Shown here: in pieces, positions 1 through 7,953 of the stretch | Layout: each line of letters begins with the position of its first letter | Numbering within the stretch: position 1 is the stretch's first letter | Assembly: GCF_036010505.1 (NCBI RefSeq) | Contig: NZ_CP108569.1 | Location: 1,986,001-2,050,000, forward strand | Length of the DNA: 64,000 nt | From: Streptomyces sp. NBC_01197 | GTDB taxonomy: Bacteria > Actinomycetota > Actinomycetes > Streptomycetales > Streptomycetaceae | Direction of reading: 5' to 3' | Position numbers and translations under genes: made by a program | The notes under the pieces: model-generated | Seen by the model: the letters and a program-made list of their open reading frames with translations, nothing else | Told to the model about the DNA's origin: nothing | The model's database searches: none

Positions 1-62
1 GGGCCGGGCCAGGCGATCCAGGTGCGCTCGTGCGGGGCCCACTCGGGCGGCATACGGAACAT
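1..62 (-). CDS. aguA: Agmatine deiminase, N-terminal fragment
   Basis: Only about 20 codons lie in the window; the gene continues beyond base 1. The visible peptide begins MFRMPPEW and reaches TWIAWPGP, the typical start of agmatine deiminases (peptidyl-arginine deiminase fold), which convert agmatine to N-carbamoylputrescine and ammonia. The ATG at 62-60 is chosen because GGAGGA ends 7 bases upstream; a second ATG at 53-51 is possible. It lies 91 bp downstream of ureC on the same strand, so it is probably the last visible gene of a ureAB-ureC-aguA transcript. Catalytic residues are outside the window. Confidence 0.75.
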   Translation of the reverse strand, partial: MFRMPPEWAPHERTWIAWPG

Positions 63-153
63 GGGCGGGTCCTCCGGGAGGTCGGTCTGACGCTGGTTGA
101 AGGCTGAGCGGTGACAAGCTGCGGTGCAGAGGAAGCGGAGCGGAAGAGCAGGA

Positions 154-1818
154 TCAGAGGAAGTACAGGCGGTTGAGCGAGACCGACTCCGCCGCCTCCG
201 ACTCCAGCGGATCGCCGTCGAGTGTGACGAGACCCGTGCGCTGGTTCACATCCACCTGTCCGGTACGGGAGTTGAGACGCAGGTCGGCCGGGCCGATGCC
301 CCGGGTGTGGCGCACGGCGACGCGCCGCCGGCGGGTCGGCATGTGGTCGCTGCCCAGGTCTATGGCTGCCTGCGCCACGAAGGCCACGCCGAGATCGGCC
401 GCCGTCGCCCCGTAGGAGCCGAACTGCGGTCCGAGGATCAGCGGCTGGCAGGTGTCGGTCGCCGCGTTCGGGTCGCCGGTCACGCCGTACGCCGGGAAGC
501 CCGACTTGAGGACGAGCTGCGGCTTCGCGCCGAAGGAGTCCGGCCGCCACAGCACGATGTCCGCGAGCTTGCCGGTCTCGATGGAGCCGATCTCGTGGGC
601 GAGGCCGTGTGCGATGGCCGGGTTGATGGTCAGCTTCGCCATGTACCGCAGGACACGGGCGTTGTCGTCGTCGCCCTCCGCGCCGCGTTCGGCCTTCATC
701 TTCCCGGCCATCGCGAAGGTCCGGCGCACGGTCTCGCCCGCGCGCCCCATGCCCTGCGCGTCCGACGAGGTGATGCCGATGGCGCCCAGGTCGTGCAGGA
801 CGTCCTCGGCGCCCATCGTCCCGGCGCGGATCCGGTCGCGGGCCATGGCCGCGTCGCCCGGCAGGTCGGTCTTCAGGTCGTGTACGGAGACGATCATCCC
901 GTAGTGCTCGGCGACCGCGTCCCGGCCGAACGGCAGCGTCGGGTTGGTGGACGAGCCGATGACGTTGGGGACCCCGGCCATCTTCAGCACGTTCGGCACA
1001 TGGCCGCCGCCGCACCCCTCGATGTGGAAGGCGTGGATCGTGCGGCCGTCCAGGACGCTCAGGGTGTCCTCGACGGACAGGCACTCGTTCAGTCCGTCGC
1101 TGTGCAGGGCGACCTGGACGTCGTACTCCTCCGCGACGCGCAGCGCGGTGTCCAGGGCGCGGGTGTGCGCACCCATGTCCTCGTGCACCTTGAAGCCGGA
1201 CGCGCCGCCCTCGGCGAGCGCCTCCACCAGCGGGGCCGGGTGGGACGACGAACCGCGGGCCAGGAAGCCGATGTTGACCGGCCAGGCGTCGAAGGCGTTG
1301 AACGCGTGGCGCAGCGCCCAGGGCGAGTTGACCCCGACGCCCCAGACCGGGCCGAACTCCTGGCCGATGATGGTCGTCACGCCGGAGGCGAGCGAGGCCT
1401 CCATGATGCGCGGTGAGAGCAGATGGACGTGCGCGTCGACGGCTCCGGCGGTGGCGATCAGCCCCTCGCCCGAGACGATCGAGGTGCCGGTGCCGACGAC
1501 GACGTCGACCCCGTCGAGGGTGTCGGGGTTGCCGGCCCGGCCGATCGCCGCGATCCGGCCCTCCCGGATACCGATGGAGACCTTGCGGATGCCCTGCACC
1601 GCGTCGATCACCAGCACATTGCTGATCACGACGTCGCAGGTTTCGCGTACGGCGGCGGCCTTGAGGTGCAGTCCGTCGCGGGCGGTCTTGCCGAATCCGG
1701 CCAGGAACTCGTCGCCGGGCCGCTGTGCGTCGGACTCGACACGGACGGTCAGCCCGGAGTCACCGAGGCGGACCCGGTCACCGGCGCGGGGTCCGTGCAC
1801 GGCTGCGTACTCACTCAT
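154..1818 (-). CDS. ureC: Urease alpha subunit (UreC-like), atypical flap
   Basis: A 554-aa nickel-dependent amidohydrolase related to the urease catalytic subunit (urea to ammonia and carbamate). Nickel-site residues are visible: the HVH pair at 130/132, the lysine expected to be carbamylated at 210 (GFKVHED), histidines at 239 and 265 (FHIEG, GGGH) and aspartate 353 (SSDAQGMGR). In the mobile flap, canonical Cys-His-His aligns here with Val312-His313-Asp314, so the conserved flap cysteine is missing. The protein is somewhat shorter than the usual 565-570 aa. It overlaps ureAB by 8 bp and is translationally coupled to it. No ureD/E/F/G accessory genes are in view, so nickel loading must rely on genes elsewhere, if it occurs. 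Membership of the urease superfamily is certain; activity on urea is not. Confidence 0.9.
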   Translation of the reverse strand: MSEYAAVHGPRAGDRVRLGDSGLTVRVESDAQRPGDEFLAGFGKTARDGLHLKAAAVRETCDVVISNVLVIDAVQGIRKVSIGIREGRIAAIGRAGNPDTLDGVDVVVGTGTSIVSGEGLIATAGAVDAHVHLLSPRIMEASLASGVTTIIGQEFGPVWGVGVNSPWALRHAFNAFDAWPVNIGFLARGSSSHPAPLVEALAEGGASGFKVHEDMGAHTRALDTALRVAEEYDVQVALHSDGLNECLSVEDTLSVLDGRTIHAFHIEGCGGGHVPNVLKMAGVPNVIGSSTNPTLPFGRDAVAEHYGMIVSVHDLKTDLPGDAAMARDRIRAGTMGAEDVLHDLGAIGITSSDAQGMGRAGETVRRTFAMAGKMKAERGAEGDDDNARVLRYMAKLTINPAIAHGLAHEIGSIETGKLADIVLWRPDSFGAKPQLVLKSGFPAYGVTGDPNAATDTCQPLILGPQFGSYGATAADLGVAFVAQAAIDLGSDHMPTRRRRVAVRHTRGIGPADLRLNSRTGQVDVNQRTGLVTLDGDPLESEAAESVSLNRLYFL

Positions 1819-2539
1819 TGTTCGGCTCCCGTCGTCCGGCTCCCAGATATCCGCAGGCCACCGCGCGCCGCAGGGCCTCTTCCTTCGCGCCGGGCGCGTC
1901 CAGTGGTCCGTCGACCAGCCCCGCGAATCCGATCGCGATCCGGTCGCCGCCGATCGCGATCAGCTCCACATCGGCGCTCTCGCCGGGCCCGAACCGCACG
2001 GACGAGCCCGCGGGCACGCACAGCCGCCTGCCGTAGGCGGCGGCGCGGTCGAAGTCCAGGCGGGGGTTGGCCTCGAAGAAGTGGAAGTGCGAGGTGACGC
2101 TGACCGGCACGGACGCGGTGTTGTGCACGGACAGCGTCACCTCGGGGACGGGGTCCTGGTAGCCGGGCCCCGACAGCACGGCGCCGGGCGCGTCATCGCC
2201 CAGCGAGCCGCCGCCGATGGGGTCGGTGACCACGGCGAGCCGCGATCCGTCGTCGAAGACGGCCTCGACGTTCACCTCGGCGACGACATCGGCGACACCG
2301 GGCAGCACATCGCCGGGACCGAGCACCGAGCGCGCCGCCTCGATCGCCTCGGCGAGGCGCCGCCCGTCACGGGCCGCCTCGCAGACCGTGTCGGCGATCA
2401 GCGCGGTCGCCTCGGGGACATTGAGCAGCAGCCCGCGTGCCCGGCGCGCCCGCGCCAGCTCCGCGGCGCCGAACAGCAGCAGCCGGTCGCGCTCTGTCGG
2501 GGTCAGTCTCACGCCCACTCGCTTCCATGAATCGTCCAT
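1811..2539 (-). CDS. ureAB: Fused urease gamma-beta subunit
   Basis: A 242-aa single polypeptide joining urease gamma (about residues 8-105: LTPTERDRLLLF, then NVPEATALIAD) and beta (about 135-235: SHFHFFEANPRLDFDRAAAYG). It forms the structural scaffold around UreC. Fused gamma-beta chains are known in some bacteria. The start is the ATG at 2539; another methionine-free stretch follows until RLTPTER, so a GTG slightly downstream (VGVRLTP) is possible. It is the first gene of the minus-strand cluster and is divergent from the NCS1 permease across an AT-rich gap. Its stop overlaps the ureC start. Confidence 0.9.
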   Translation of the reverse strand: MDDSWKRVGVRLTPTERDRLLLFGAAELARARRARGLLLNVPEATALIADTVCEAARDGRRLAEAIEAARSVLGPGDVLPGVADVVAEVNVEAVFDDGSRLAVVTDPIGGGSLGDDAPGAVLSGPGYQDPVPEVTLSVHNTASVPVSVTSHFHFFEANPRLDFDRAAAYGRRLCVPAGSSVRFGPGESADVELIAIGGDRIAIGFAGLVDGPLDAPGAKEEALRRAVACGYLGAGRREPNNE

Positions 2540-2665
2540 TGATCATGTTTAGAACGCCACTCTAACTTCAAACAACAGTTATAGAAAGAACAGAAACCAT
2601 TGACATGCCAAACCGGAAAGTCTCAGATTGAGCAGCACTCAAACAGACGAGCGGAGAGGTACCTC
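2540..2665. promoter_or_regulatory. AT-rich divergent intergenic region between ureAB and the permease
   Basis: This 126-bp gap is strikingly AT-rich for the window and must hold the promoters of both ureAB (minus) and the permease (plus). An imperfect dyad, GTTTAG at 2547-2552 with CTAAC at 2562-2566, and GAAAC at 2593-2597 are visible. I could not fit a full known operator (see rejected GlnR box). The ribosome site GGAGAGG for the permease is at its right end (about 2653-2659). Confidence 0.4.
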
Positions 2666-4114
2666 GTGCCGATCGAACAGCGCGGAGTCGACACCATCCC
2701 GGACGCGGAGCGAACCAGCGGTCCGCGCGATCTCATCAGCATCCTGCTGGGGTCCAACCTCTGCCTGGGTGTGATCATTTTCGGCTGGCTGCCGGTCTCC
2801 TTCGGCCTCGGCCTGTGGCCGGCCGTCACCTCCGTCGTGTCCGGCACCATCGTCGGCACACTGCTCACCGCACCGCTCGCCCTGGTCTCGCTGCGGACCG
2901 GCACCAACCTCTCCACATCGAGCGGCGCGCAGTTCGGCGTCCGCGGCCGGCTCATCGGCTCGATCGTCGGCCTGCTGCTCTCCCTCGGTTACACCGCGCT
3001 GACGCTCTGGACCGGCGGCGACGTAATGATCGGGGCCCTGTCCCGGCTGACCGGACTGCCGGACAGCGGCCTGATGCACGCCATCGTCTACGCGCTGCTC
3101 GCCGCCCTCACCGTCACCGGCGCGGTGTACGGATACCGGATCCTGCTGCGCCTCAGCAAGGCGCTCGCCATCGGTATGACGCTCCTGCTGGTGCTCGGGC
3201 TCTTCGCGTACGCCCCCCACTTCACCACCGCGGCCGCCCCGCACACCGGGTATCTGCTCGGCTCCTTCTGGCCCACCTGGTTCCTCTCGGCCGTCGCCGC
3301 CGGGCTCAGCGGCCCCATCGCCTTCATCACCCTGCTCGGCGACTACACCCGTTATGTCTCGCCGCGCCGCCACACCTCACGCGCGGTCCTGATCGCCACC
3401 TGTTCCGGCCTGATACTCGGGCTGCTCGTCCCGCAGCTCTTCGGCACGTACACCGCGCTCGCCGCCCGTTCCGCCGTCGACTTCGCGGGACCGCTCGTCA
3501 CCGCGTCGCCCGGCTGGTACCTGATCCCGCTGCTGCTCGCGGCGTCTGCCGGTTCGGTCGGCAACGCCGGTCTCATGCTCTACTCGATGGGCCTGGACCT
3601 GGACGCGATCCTGCCGCGCGCCACCCGTGCGCGGGCGACCCTGGTGGTGGCCGGTGTCTCCACCTTCTTCGTCTTCATCGGCCACTTCGCCTGGAACGCC
3701 CAGTCGGCGATGACCTCGTTCGTGCTGCTGCTCACGGCCATCGGCACGCCCTGGGCCGTGATCACCGTCATCGGCTACGTCCGGTGCCGCGGCCAGTACG
3801 ACTCGGAGGCCCTCCAGGTCTTCAACCGCCGCTCCCGGGGCGGGGTCTACTGGTACCGATCCGGCTGGAACGTCCGGGCGACGGTGGCCTGGGCGGCCGG
3901 CGCGGCCGTGGGTCTGTGCGCGGTCTCCACCCCGTTCTATGAGGGCCCCCTGCTGCACCTCACCGGCGGAGTGGACTGCAGCTTCCTCTTCTCCGGCGCG
4001 GTCGGCGGGCTGGTCTACGCGGCCCTGACCCGGCGCACGGTCTCGGCCGTCAGCCCCGCGGCGGCCCTGGCGGACCCTTCCGAGACCCCTGCCGGAGCGC
4101 TCGCGGAGTTGTAG
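2666..4114 (+). CDS. NCS1-family nucleobase/allantoin-type permease
   Basis: An integral membrane symporter of about 482 aa with roughly 12 hydrophobic segments, of the NCS1 family (cytosine, purine, allantoin and hydantoin transporters). The N-terminus reads IEQRGVDTIPDAER, then PRDLISILLGSNL, the family's conserved entry into helix 1. A GTG at 2666 is preferred because GGAGAGG ends about 6 bases upstream; an upstream in-frame TTG at 2600 would add 22 residues without a ribosome site. It is followed after 11 bp by an amidase. Neighbouring amide- and urea-cleaving genes suggest that it imports the nitrogen compound processed there. The substrate cannot be read from the sequence. Confidence 0.85.
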   Translation: MPIEQRGVDTIPDAERTSGPRDLISILLGSNLCLGVIIFGWLPVSFGLGLWPAVTSVVSGTIVGTLLTAPLALVSLRTGTNLSTSSGAQFGVRGRLIGSIVGLLLSLGYTALTLWTGGDVMIGALSRLTGLPDSGLMHAIVYALLAALTVTGAVYGYRILLRLSKALAIGMTLLLVLGLFAYAPHFTTAAAPHTGYLLGSFWPTWFLSAVAAGLSGPIAFITLLGDYTRYVSPRRHTSRAVLIATCSGLILGLLVPQLFGTYTALAARSAVDFAGPLVTASPGWYLIPLLLAASAGSVGNAGLMLYSMGLDLDAILPRATRARATLVVAGVSTFFVFIGHFAWNAQSAMTSFVLLLTAIGTPWAVITVIGYVRCRGQYDSEALQVFNRRSRGGVYWYRSGWNVRATVAWAAGAAVGLCAVSTPFYEGPLLHLTGGVDCSFLFSGAVGGLVYAALTRRTVSAVSPAAALADPSETPAGALAEL

Positions 4115-4125
4115 CGTCGTGGCCC

Positions 4126-5337
4126 ATGGAGCGTGAGATACAGGCTTTCGTCCCCGAACCGGGCCGCGCCGAACGGATCGCGGCCGAGACCGCGGCAGTC
4201 ACAGCCCGCTGGCCCGACCCCGCGCACCGGCCGCCCCTCTTCGGCGTCCCGGTCGGCATCAAGGACATCATCCACGTCGACGCCCTGCCCACCCTGGCGG
4301 GTTCGGCCCTCCCGCCGGAGGCCCTGGCCGGACGCCAGGCCACGCTCGTCGACCGGCTGCGCGCTGCGGGGGCGGTGATCGCGGGCAAGACGGTGACGGC
4401 CGAGTTCGCGGTACTGGCCCCGGGGCCGACCCGTAACCCGCGCAACCTCGCGCACACACCCGGTGGATCGAGCAGCGGCTCGGCGGCGGCGGTCGCGGCC
4501 GGAATGGTCCCGCTGGCCGTGGGGACCCAGACGGTCGGCTCGGTGATCCGCCCGGCGGCGTACTGCGGGGTGACCGCCTTCAAACCGACGTACGGCCGCA
4601 TACCGGTGGACGGCGTCATCGCGAACGCCCCGAGCTTCGACACCGTCGGCCTCTTCGCGGTGGACGTGGCCGGGCTGCTGCCCGCGCTCGCGGCGGTCTG
4701 CGACAACTGGCACCCGTACGGGCCGCCCGCGGGCACGGAGGACCGGTCGCCCGTTCTGCCGGTGCTCGCGGTGCCTGAAGGCCCGTATCTGGAGTGCGCG
4801 CAACCGGAGGCACTCGATGTCTTCGCGACCCGGGTGGAGCGGCTGCGCGCGGCCGGGTTCACCGTGCGGCGGATCCCGGTGATGGCTGACTTCGAGCAGG
4901 TCAGGGCCCAGCTCTTCACGATGAACCGCTACGAGGTGGCCCGTACCCATGCGGAGTGGTTCGCGGAGTTCGGCGCGCTCTACCGGCCCGAGACAGTACG
5001 GGCGATCCGGGAGGGCCAGGGCATCACGGAGGTGGAGTACGTCCGGGCCCAGCGGGAACGGGTCGCGTTCCGGGACCGGATGGCGGCGGCCATGGCCGGC
5101 ACCGACCTGTGGATCACGCCGTCGGCGACCGGCCCGGCCCCGGTGGGGCTGACGACGACGGGCAGCTCCGTCATGTGCCTGCCCTGGAGCAACGCGGGGC
5201 TGCCGTCCCTGACACTCCCGGCGGGGCACGCGGGGAACGGCCTGCCGCTGGGCCTCCAGTGCGTGGGGGCGGCGGGGGACGACGAACGGGTGCTGGCCTG
5301 GGGGGCGTTGATCGAGACGGCTCTCGCGGAGGAGTGA
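4126..5337 (+). CDS. Amidase-signature family hydrolase
   Basis: A 403-aa amidase of the Ser-cisSer-Lys class. Lys46 (VGIKDII), the glycine/serine loop 113-119 (GGSSSGS, cis-serine about 115) and nucleophile Ser139 (GTQTVGS) form the triad. It is shorter than GatA in this window (499 aa) and lacks its Glu-tRNA features, so it is probably a small-molecule amidase; allophanate-, ureidoglycolate- or carbamoyl-amide-type substrates would fit the urease and agmatine neighbours. ATG at 4126 follows the permease stop by 11 bp, so the two form an operon. A long hairpin terminator follows directly. Confidence 0.85.
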   Translation: MEREIQAFVPEPGRAERIAAETAAVTARWPDPAHRPPLFGVPVGIKDIIHVDALPTLAGSALPPEALAGRQATLVDRLRAAGAVIAGKTVTAEFAVLAPGPTRNPRNLAHTPGGSSSGSAAAVAAGMVPLAVGTQTVGSVIRPAAYCGVTAFKPTYGRIPVDGVIANAPSFDTVGLFAVDVAGLLPALAAVCDNWHPYGPPAGTEDRSPVLPVLAVPEGPYLECAQPEALDVFATRVERLRAAGFTVRRIPVMADFEQVRAQLFTMNRYEVARTHAEWFAEFGALYRPETVRAIREGQGITEVEYVRAQRERVAFRDRMAAAMAGTDLWITPSATGPAPVGLTTTGSSVMCLPWSNAGLPSLTLPAGHAGNGLPLGLQCVGAAGDDERVLAWGALIETALAEE

Positions 5338-5345
5338 CCTCTGCA

Positions 5346-5390
5346 CTCGATCGCGGAGGGGCTTGTGTTCAAGCCCCTCCGGAGATCGAG
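5346..5390. terminator. Strong hairpin terminator between convergent amidase and ilvE
   Basis: GGAGGGGCTT (5355-5364) pairs perfectly with AAGCCCCTCC (5371-5380) around a 6-base loop. The stem is extended outside by CTCGATC (5346-5352) with GATCGAG (5384-5390) across a small bulge. No U-run follows on either strand. It lies just after the amidase stop and 60 bp beyond the ilvE stop, so it may serve both. Confidence 0.75.
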
Positions 5391-5449
5391 GAGAGCGGGG
5401 TCCGGGGCGGCGCGCCGTGAAAGGGCGGAGCCCCGGCACAAGGACCGCG

Positions 5450-6556
5450 TCAGCCCAGCGGGTGCATCCATCCGTGCTTGTCCTCGCCGATCCCCCGCTG
5501 GATGTCCAGCAGCGCGGCCCGCAGCGCCAGCGTGACCTCGCCGGGCGTACCGTCCCCCTGCATCCACTCGCCACCGGCCGACTTCACGGTGCCGACGGGG
5601 GTGATGACCGCCGCCGTACCGCAGGCGAAGACCTCGGTGAGCGAGCCGTTCTCGGTGTCACGGCGCCACTGGTCGATGGAGACCCGGCCCTCCTCCGCTT
5701 CGTAGCCGAGGTCGCGGGCGACGGAGAGCAGCGAGTCGCGGGTGACGCCCGCCAGCAGCGAACCGGTGAGCCGCGGCGTGACGATCTTCGGCTTGCGGCC
5801 GTCCCCGCCCCCGTACACGAAGCACAGGTTCATACCGCCCAGCTCCTCGACCCACTTGTGCTCGACGGCGTCGAGGTAGGCGACCTGGTCGCAGCCCTGG
5901 CGGGCGGCCTCGGCCTGGGCCAGCAGGGACGCGGCGTAGTTTCCGCCGGTCTTGGCCTCGCCCATGCCGCCGGGCACGGCGCGCACCCGGTCCTCGGAGA
6001 GCCAGATCGAGACCGGCTTGACGCCGCCCTCGAAGTAGGCGCCGGCCGGCGAGGCGATCACGATGAAGAGGTACTCGTTGGCGGGCTTCACGCCCAGACC
6101 GACCTCAGTGGCGATCATGAACGGACGCAGATAGAGGGACTCCTCGCCCCCGTGCGCCGGAACCCATGCCTTGTCCTGCTGGACCAGCGCGTCACATGCG
6201 TCGAGGAAGGTCTCGACGGGCAGCTCGGCCATGGCGAGGCGGCGGGCGGAGAGCTGGAAGCGCCTGGCGTTGGCCTCCGGGCGGAAGGTCGCGACCGATC
6301 CGTCGGGCTGGCGGTACGCCTTGAGCCCCTCGAAGATCTCCTGCCCGTAGTGCAGCGTCATGTTCGCCGGGTCCAGGGAGAGCGGCGCGTACGGAACGAG
6401 CTGGGCGTCGTGCCAGCCCCGCCCTTCCGTCCACTTGATCGTCACCATGTGGTCGGTGAAATGGCGGCCGAATCCGGGATGGGCCAGCAGCGCCTCCCGC
6501 TCCGCGTCGGACAACGGGTTGGATGAGGGCTTGAGCTCGATCGGGAGCGTCGTCAT
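5450..6556 (-). CDS. ilvE: Branched-chain amino acid aminotransferase
   Basis: A 368-aa fold-type IV PLP aminotransferase that interconverts leucine, isoleucine and valine with their 2-oxo acids, the last step of their synthesis. The PLP lysine is Lys202 (GEAKTGGNYA); EGLKAY and GMNLCFVYGG are also typical. ATG at 6556 (MTTLPIEL) is chosen because GAAGGA lies about 11 bases upstream and because homologues start there; an upstream in-frame methionine at 6646 would add an implausible arginine/proline tail. The ribosome site sits in a hairpin preceded by a short Val/Leu-rich reading frame, suggesting leader control. leuB, on the same strand upstream, has its own terminator. Confidence 0.95.
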   Translation of the reverse strand: MTTLPIELKPSSNPLSDAEREALLAHPGFGRHFTDHMVTIKWTEGRGWHDAQLVPYAPLSLDPANMTLHYGQEIFEGLKAYRQPDGSVATFRPEANARRFQLSARRLAMAELPVETFLDACDALVQQDKAWVPAHGGEESLYLRPFMIATEVGLGVKPANEYLFIVIASPAGAYFEGGVKPVSIWLSEDRVRAVPGGMGEAKTGGNYAASLLAQAEAARQGCDQVAYLDAVEHKWVEELGGMNLCFVYGGGDGRKPKIVTPRLTGSLLAGVTRDSLLSVARDLGYEAEEGRVSIDQWRRDTENGSLTEVFACGTAAVITPVGTVKSAGGEWMQGDGTPGEVTLALRAALLDIQRGIGEDKHGWMHPLG

Positions 6557-6565
6557 GAGTGGTAT

Positions 6566-6592
6566 GTCCTTCACCGGTTGTTTGTGACGGAC
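6566..6592 (-). promoter_or_regulatory. Hairpin sequestering the ilvE ribosome-binding site
   Basis: Read on the minus strand, GTCCGTCAC (6592-6584) can pair with GTGAAGGAC (6574-6566) with one mismatch around a 9-base loop. The second arm contains the GAAGGA ribosome site of ilvE. It lies 5 bases after the stop of the candidate leader peptide at 6598-6633. The arrangement is what translational attenuation would need; this is inference from base pairing only. Confidence 0.4.
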
Positions 6593-6597
6593 CGCGC

Positions 6598-6633
6598 TCA
6601 CGCCACTACTAGGACGTCCGAGCTTCCCCACAT
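6598..6633 (-). CDS. Candidate 11-aa leader peptide of ilvE (Val-Leu-Val-Val)
   Basis: A short frame, ATG to TGA, encodes MWGSSDVLVVA. Four consecutive codons specify Val, Leu, Val, Val, products of the pathway in which ilvE acts. It ends 41 bases before the ilvE start, and its stop is 5 bases from the hairpin hiding the ilvE ribosome site. No convincing ribosome site precedes it, which weakens the case. It could be chance in GC-rich sequence. Confidence 0.35.
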   Translation of the reverse strand: MWGSSDVLVVA

Positions 6634-6729
6634 ACCGCGGCCCCACGTCCGATTATCGCTCGTGGGTGGCTGCGGATGAAAGGCGTGAATGCGGTCCTGG
6701 ATTCGATGGTCGCACCCGGGACCGCAAAA

Positions 6730-6766
6730 CACAGCCGCCGGGTGTCTGGGAGACCCGGCGGCTGTG
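6730..6766 (-). terminator. Rho-independent terminator of leuB
   Basis: A 14-bp perfect stem: CACAGCCGCCGGGT (6730-6743) with ACCCGGCGGCTGTG (6753-6766), loop of 9 bases. On the minus strand it is followed by TTTTGC, giving a short U-run. It sits 18 bp after the leuB stop. Confidence 0.85.
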
Positions 6767-6783
6767 GTGTATCAGTCGACGGG

Positions 6784-7824
6784 TCAGCCCGCTACTCGTA
6801 CCGCGAGCGCGTCGCCGATCTGGTCGGTCGTACGCGGCTCCGTACCGCGCTCCGCCAGGTCCGCGGAGACCGCGTCCTCGATGCGGGCGGCCTCGGACTC
6901 GTGGCCCAGGTGGCGCAGCAGGAGGGCGACGGAGAGGATCGTGGCCGTCGGGTCGGCCTTGCCGGTGCCCGCGATGTCGGGCGCCGAACCGTGCACCGGC
7001 TCGAACATCGACGGGAAGGTGCCCGTCGGGTTGATGTTGCCGGAGGCCGCCAGGCCGATGCCGCCGGTCACGGCAGCGGCGAGGTCGGTCAGGATGTCGC
7101 CGAAGAGGTTGTCGGTGACGATGACGTCGAAGCGCTCGGGCTGCGTGACGAAGAAGATCGTCGCGGCGTCGACGTGCAGGTAGTCGGTGGTGACGTCCGG
7201 GAACTCCTGGCCCACCTTGTCGAAGATGTTCTTCCACATGTGGCCGGCGTAGACGAGGACGTTGTTCTTGTGCACCAGCGTCAGCTTCTTGCGCGGGCGC
7301 GCCTGGGCCCGGGCGAACGCGTCGCGGACGACCCGCTCGACGCCGTACGCCGTGTTCACGCTGACCTCGGTCGCGATCTCGGCGGGCGTGCCGGTGCGGA
7401 GGCTGCCGCCGTTGCCGGTGTACGGACCCTCGGTGCCCTCACGGACGACGATGAAGTCGATGTCCGGGCGGCCGGCGAGCGGGGTGGCCGTGTTCGGAAA
7501 CAGCTTCGAGGGGCGGAGGTTGACGAAGTGGTCGAAGGCGAAGCGGAGCTTGAGCAGCAGACCGCGCTCCAGGACACCCGACGGCACGGAGGGGTCACCG
7601 ATCGCGCCGAGCAGGATCGCGTCGTGCCGCTTGAGCGACTCCAGTTCGGCGTCCGGGAGGGTCTCACCGGTGCGGTGCCAGCGCTGGGCGCCGAGGTCGT
7701 ACTCCTCGGTCTCCAGCTTCACATCCTGAGGAAGGACCGCGTTCAGGACCTTGAGGCCCTGGGCCACGACTTCCTGGCCGATGCCGTCACCGGGGATCAC
7801 TGCGAGATTGAGGCTGCGAGACAT
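6784..7824 (-). CDS. leuB: 3-isopropylmalate dehydrogenase
   Basis: A 346-aa NAD-dependent oxidative decarboxylase, third step of leucine synthesis, converting 3-isopropylmalate to 2-oxoisocaproate. The opening [13 protein letters not shown], the substrate region LRPSKLFP and [11 protein letters not shown], the metal-site stretch [15 protein letters not shown] and the NAD region [11 protein letters not shown] are all present; the length is normal. ATG at 7824 has no ribosome site but a TAGGGT hexamer lies 6 bases upstream, suggesting a leaderless transcript. It ends in its own terminator before ilvE. Confidence 0.95.
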   Translation of the reverse strand: MSRSLNLAVIPGDGIGQEVVAQGLKVLNAVLPQDVKLETEEYDLGAQRWHRTGETLPDAELESLKRHDAILLGAIGDPSVPSGVLERGLLLKLRFAFDHFVNLRPSKLFPNTATPLAGRPDIDFIVVREGTEGPYTGNGGSLRTGTPAEIATEVSVNTAYGVERVVRDAFARAQARPRKKLTLVHKNNVLVYAGHMWKNIFDKVGQEFPDVTTDYLHVDAATIFFVTQPERFDVIVTDNLFGDILTDLAAAVTGGIGLAASGNINPTGTFPSMFEPVHGSAPDIAGTGKADPTATILSVALLLRHLGHESEAARIEDAVSADLAERGTEPRTTDQIGDALAVRVAG

Positions 7825-7830
7825 GACGGC

Positions 7831-7836
7831 ACCCTA
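7831..7836 (-). promoter_or_regulatory. Candidate leaderless -10 element of leuB
   Basis: TAGGGT on the minus strand, ending 6 bases before the leuB ATG, which would place the transcription start at the ATG itself. No purine-rich ribosome site precedes the gene. Farther upstream a dyad, GTGTCC (7863-7868) and GGACAC (7876-7881), brackets the sequence GGATAAT on the minus strand and could be an operator or a second promoter. Confidence 0.35.
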
Positions 7837-7891
7837 CTGCGCGTCCCAGGGGATGACATGTGGTGTCCATTATCCGGACACGAGATCTGCT

Positions 7892-7935
7892 GTACGGGCG
7901 CCGTTCACCCGTACGGCAGGATCCTGTCAGGCCGG
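7892..7935 (+). promoter_or_regulatory. PHO-box-like 11-bp repeats upstream of the phosphatase
   Basis: Four abutting 11-base units can be read before the phosphatase ATG at 7954. The second, GTTCACCCGTA (7903-7913), closely fits the Streptomyces PhoP direct-repeat consensus; the fourth, TGTCAGGCCGG (7925-7935), is in phase exactly 22 bases later; the first and third fit poorly. The overlap of GTACGGG with CCCGTAC also makes a small hairpin (7892-7914). Suggestive only. Confidence 0.3.
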
Positions 7936-7953
7936 CCGGGCACCTTGTCGGCC

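Noticed and set aside
154..2539. A complete urease operon
   Set aside because: No ureD, ureE, ureF or ureG lies in the window; only the structural subunits are present.
2578..2597. A GlnR-type box (GTTAT then GAAAC) upstream of the urease and permease genes
   Set aside because: The spacing between half-sites is 10 bases rather than 6, and the second pair is missing, so it does not fit the consensus.
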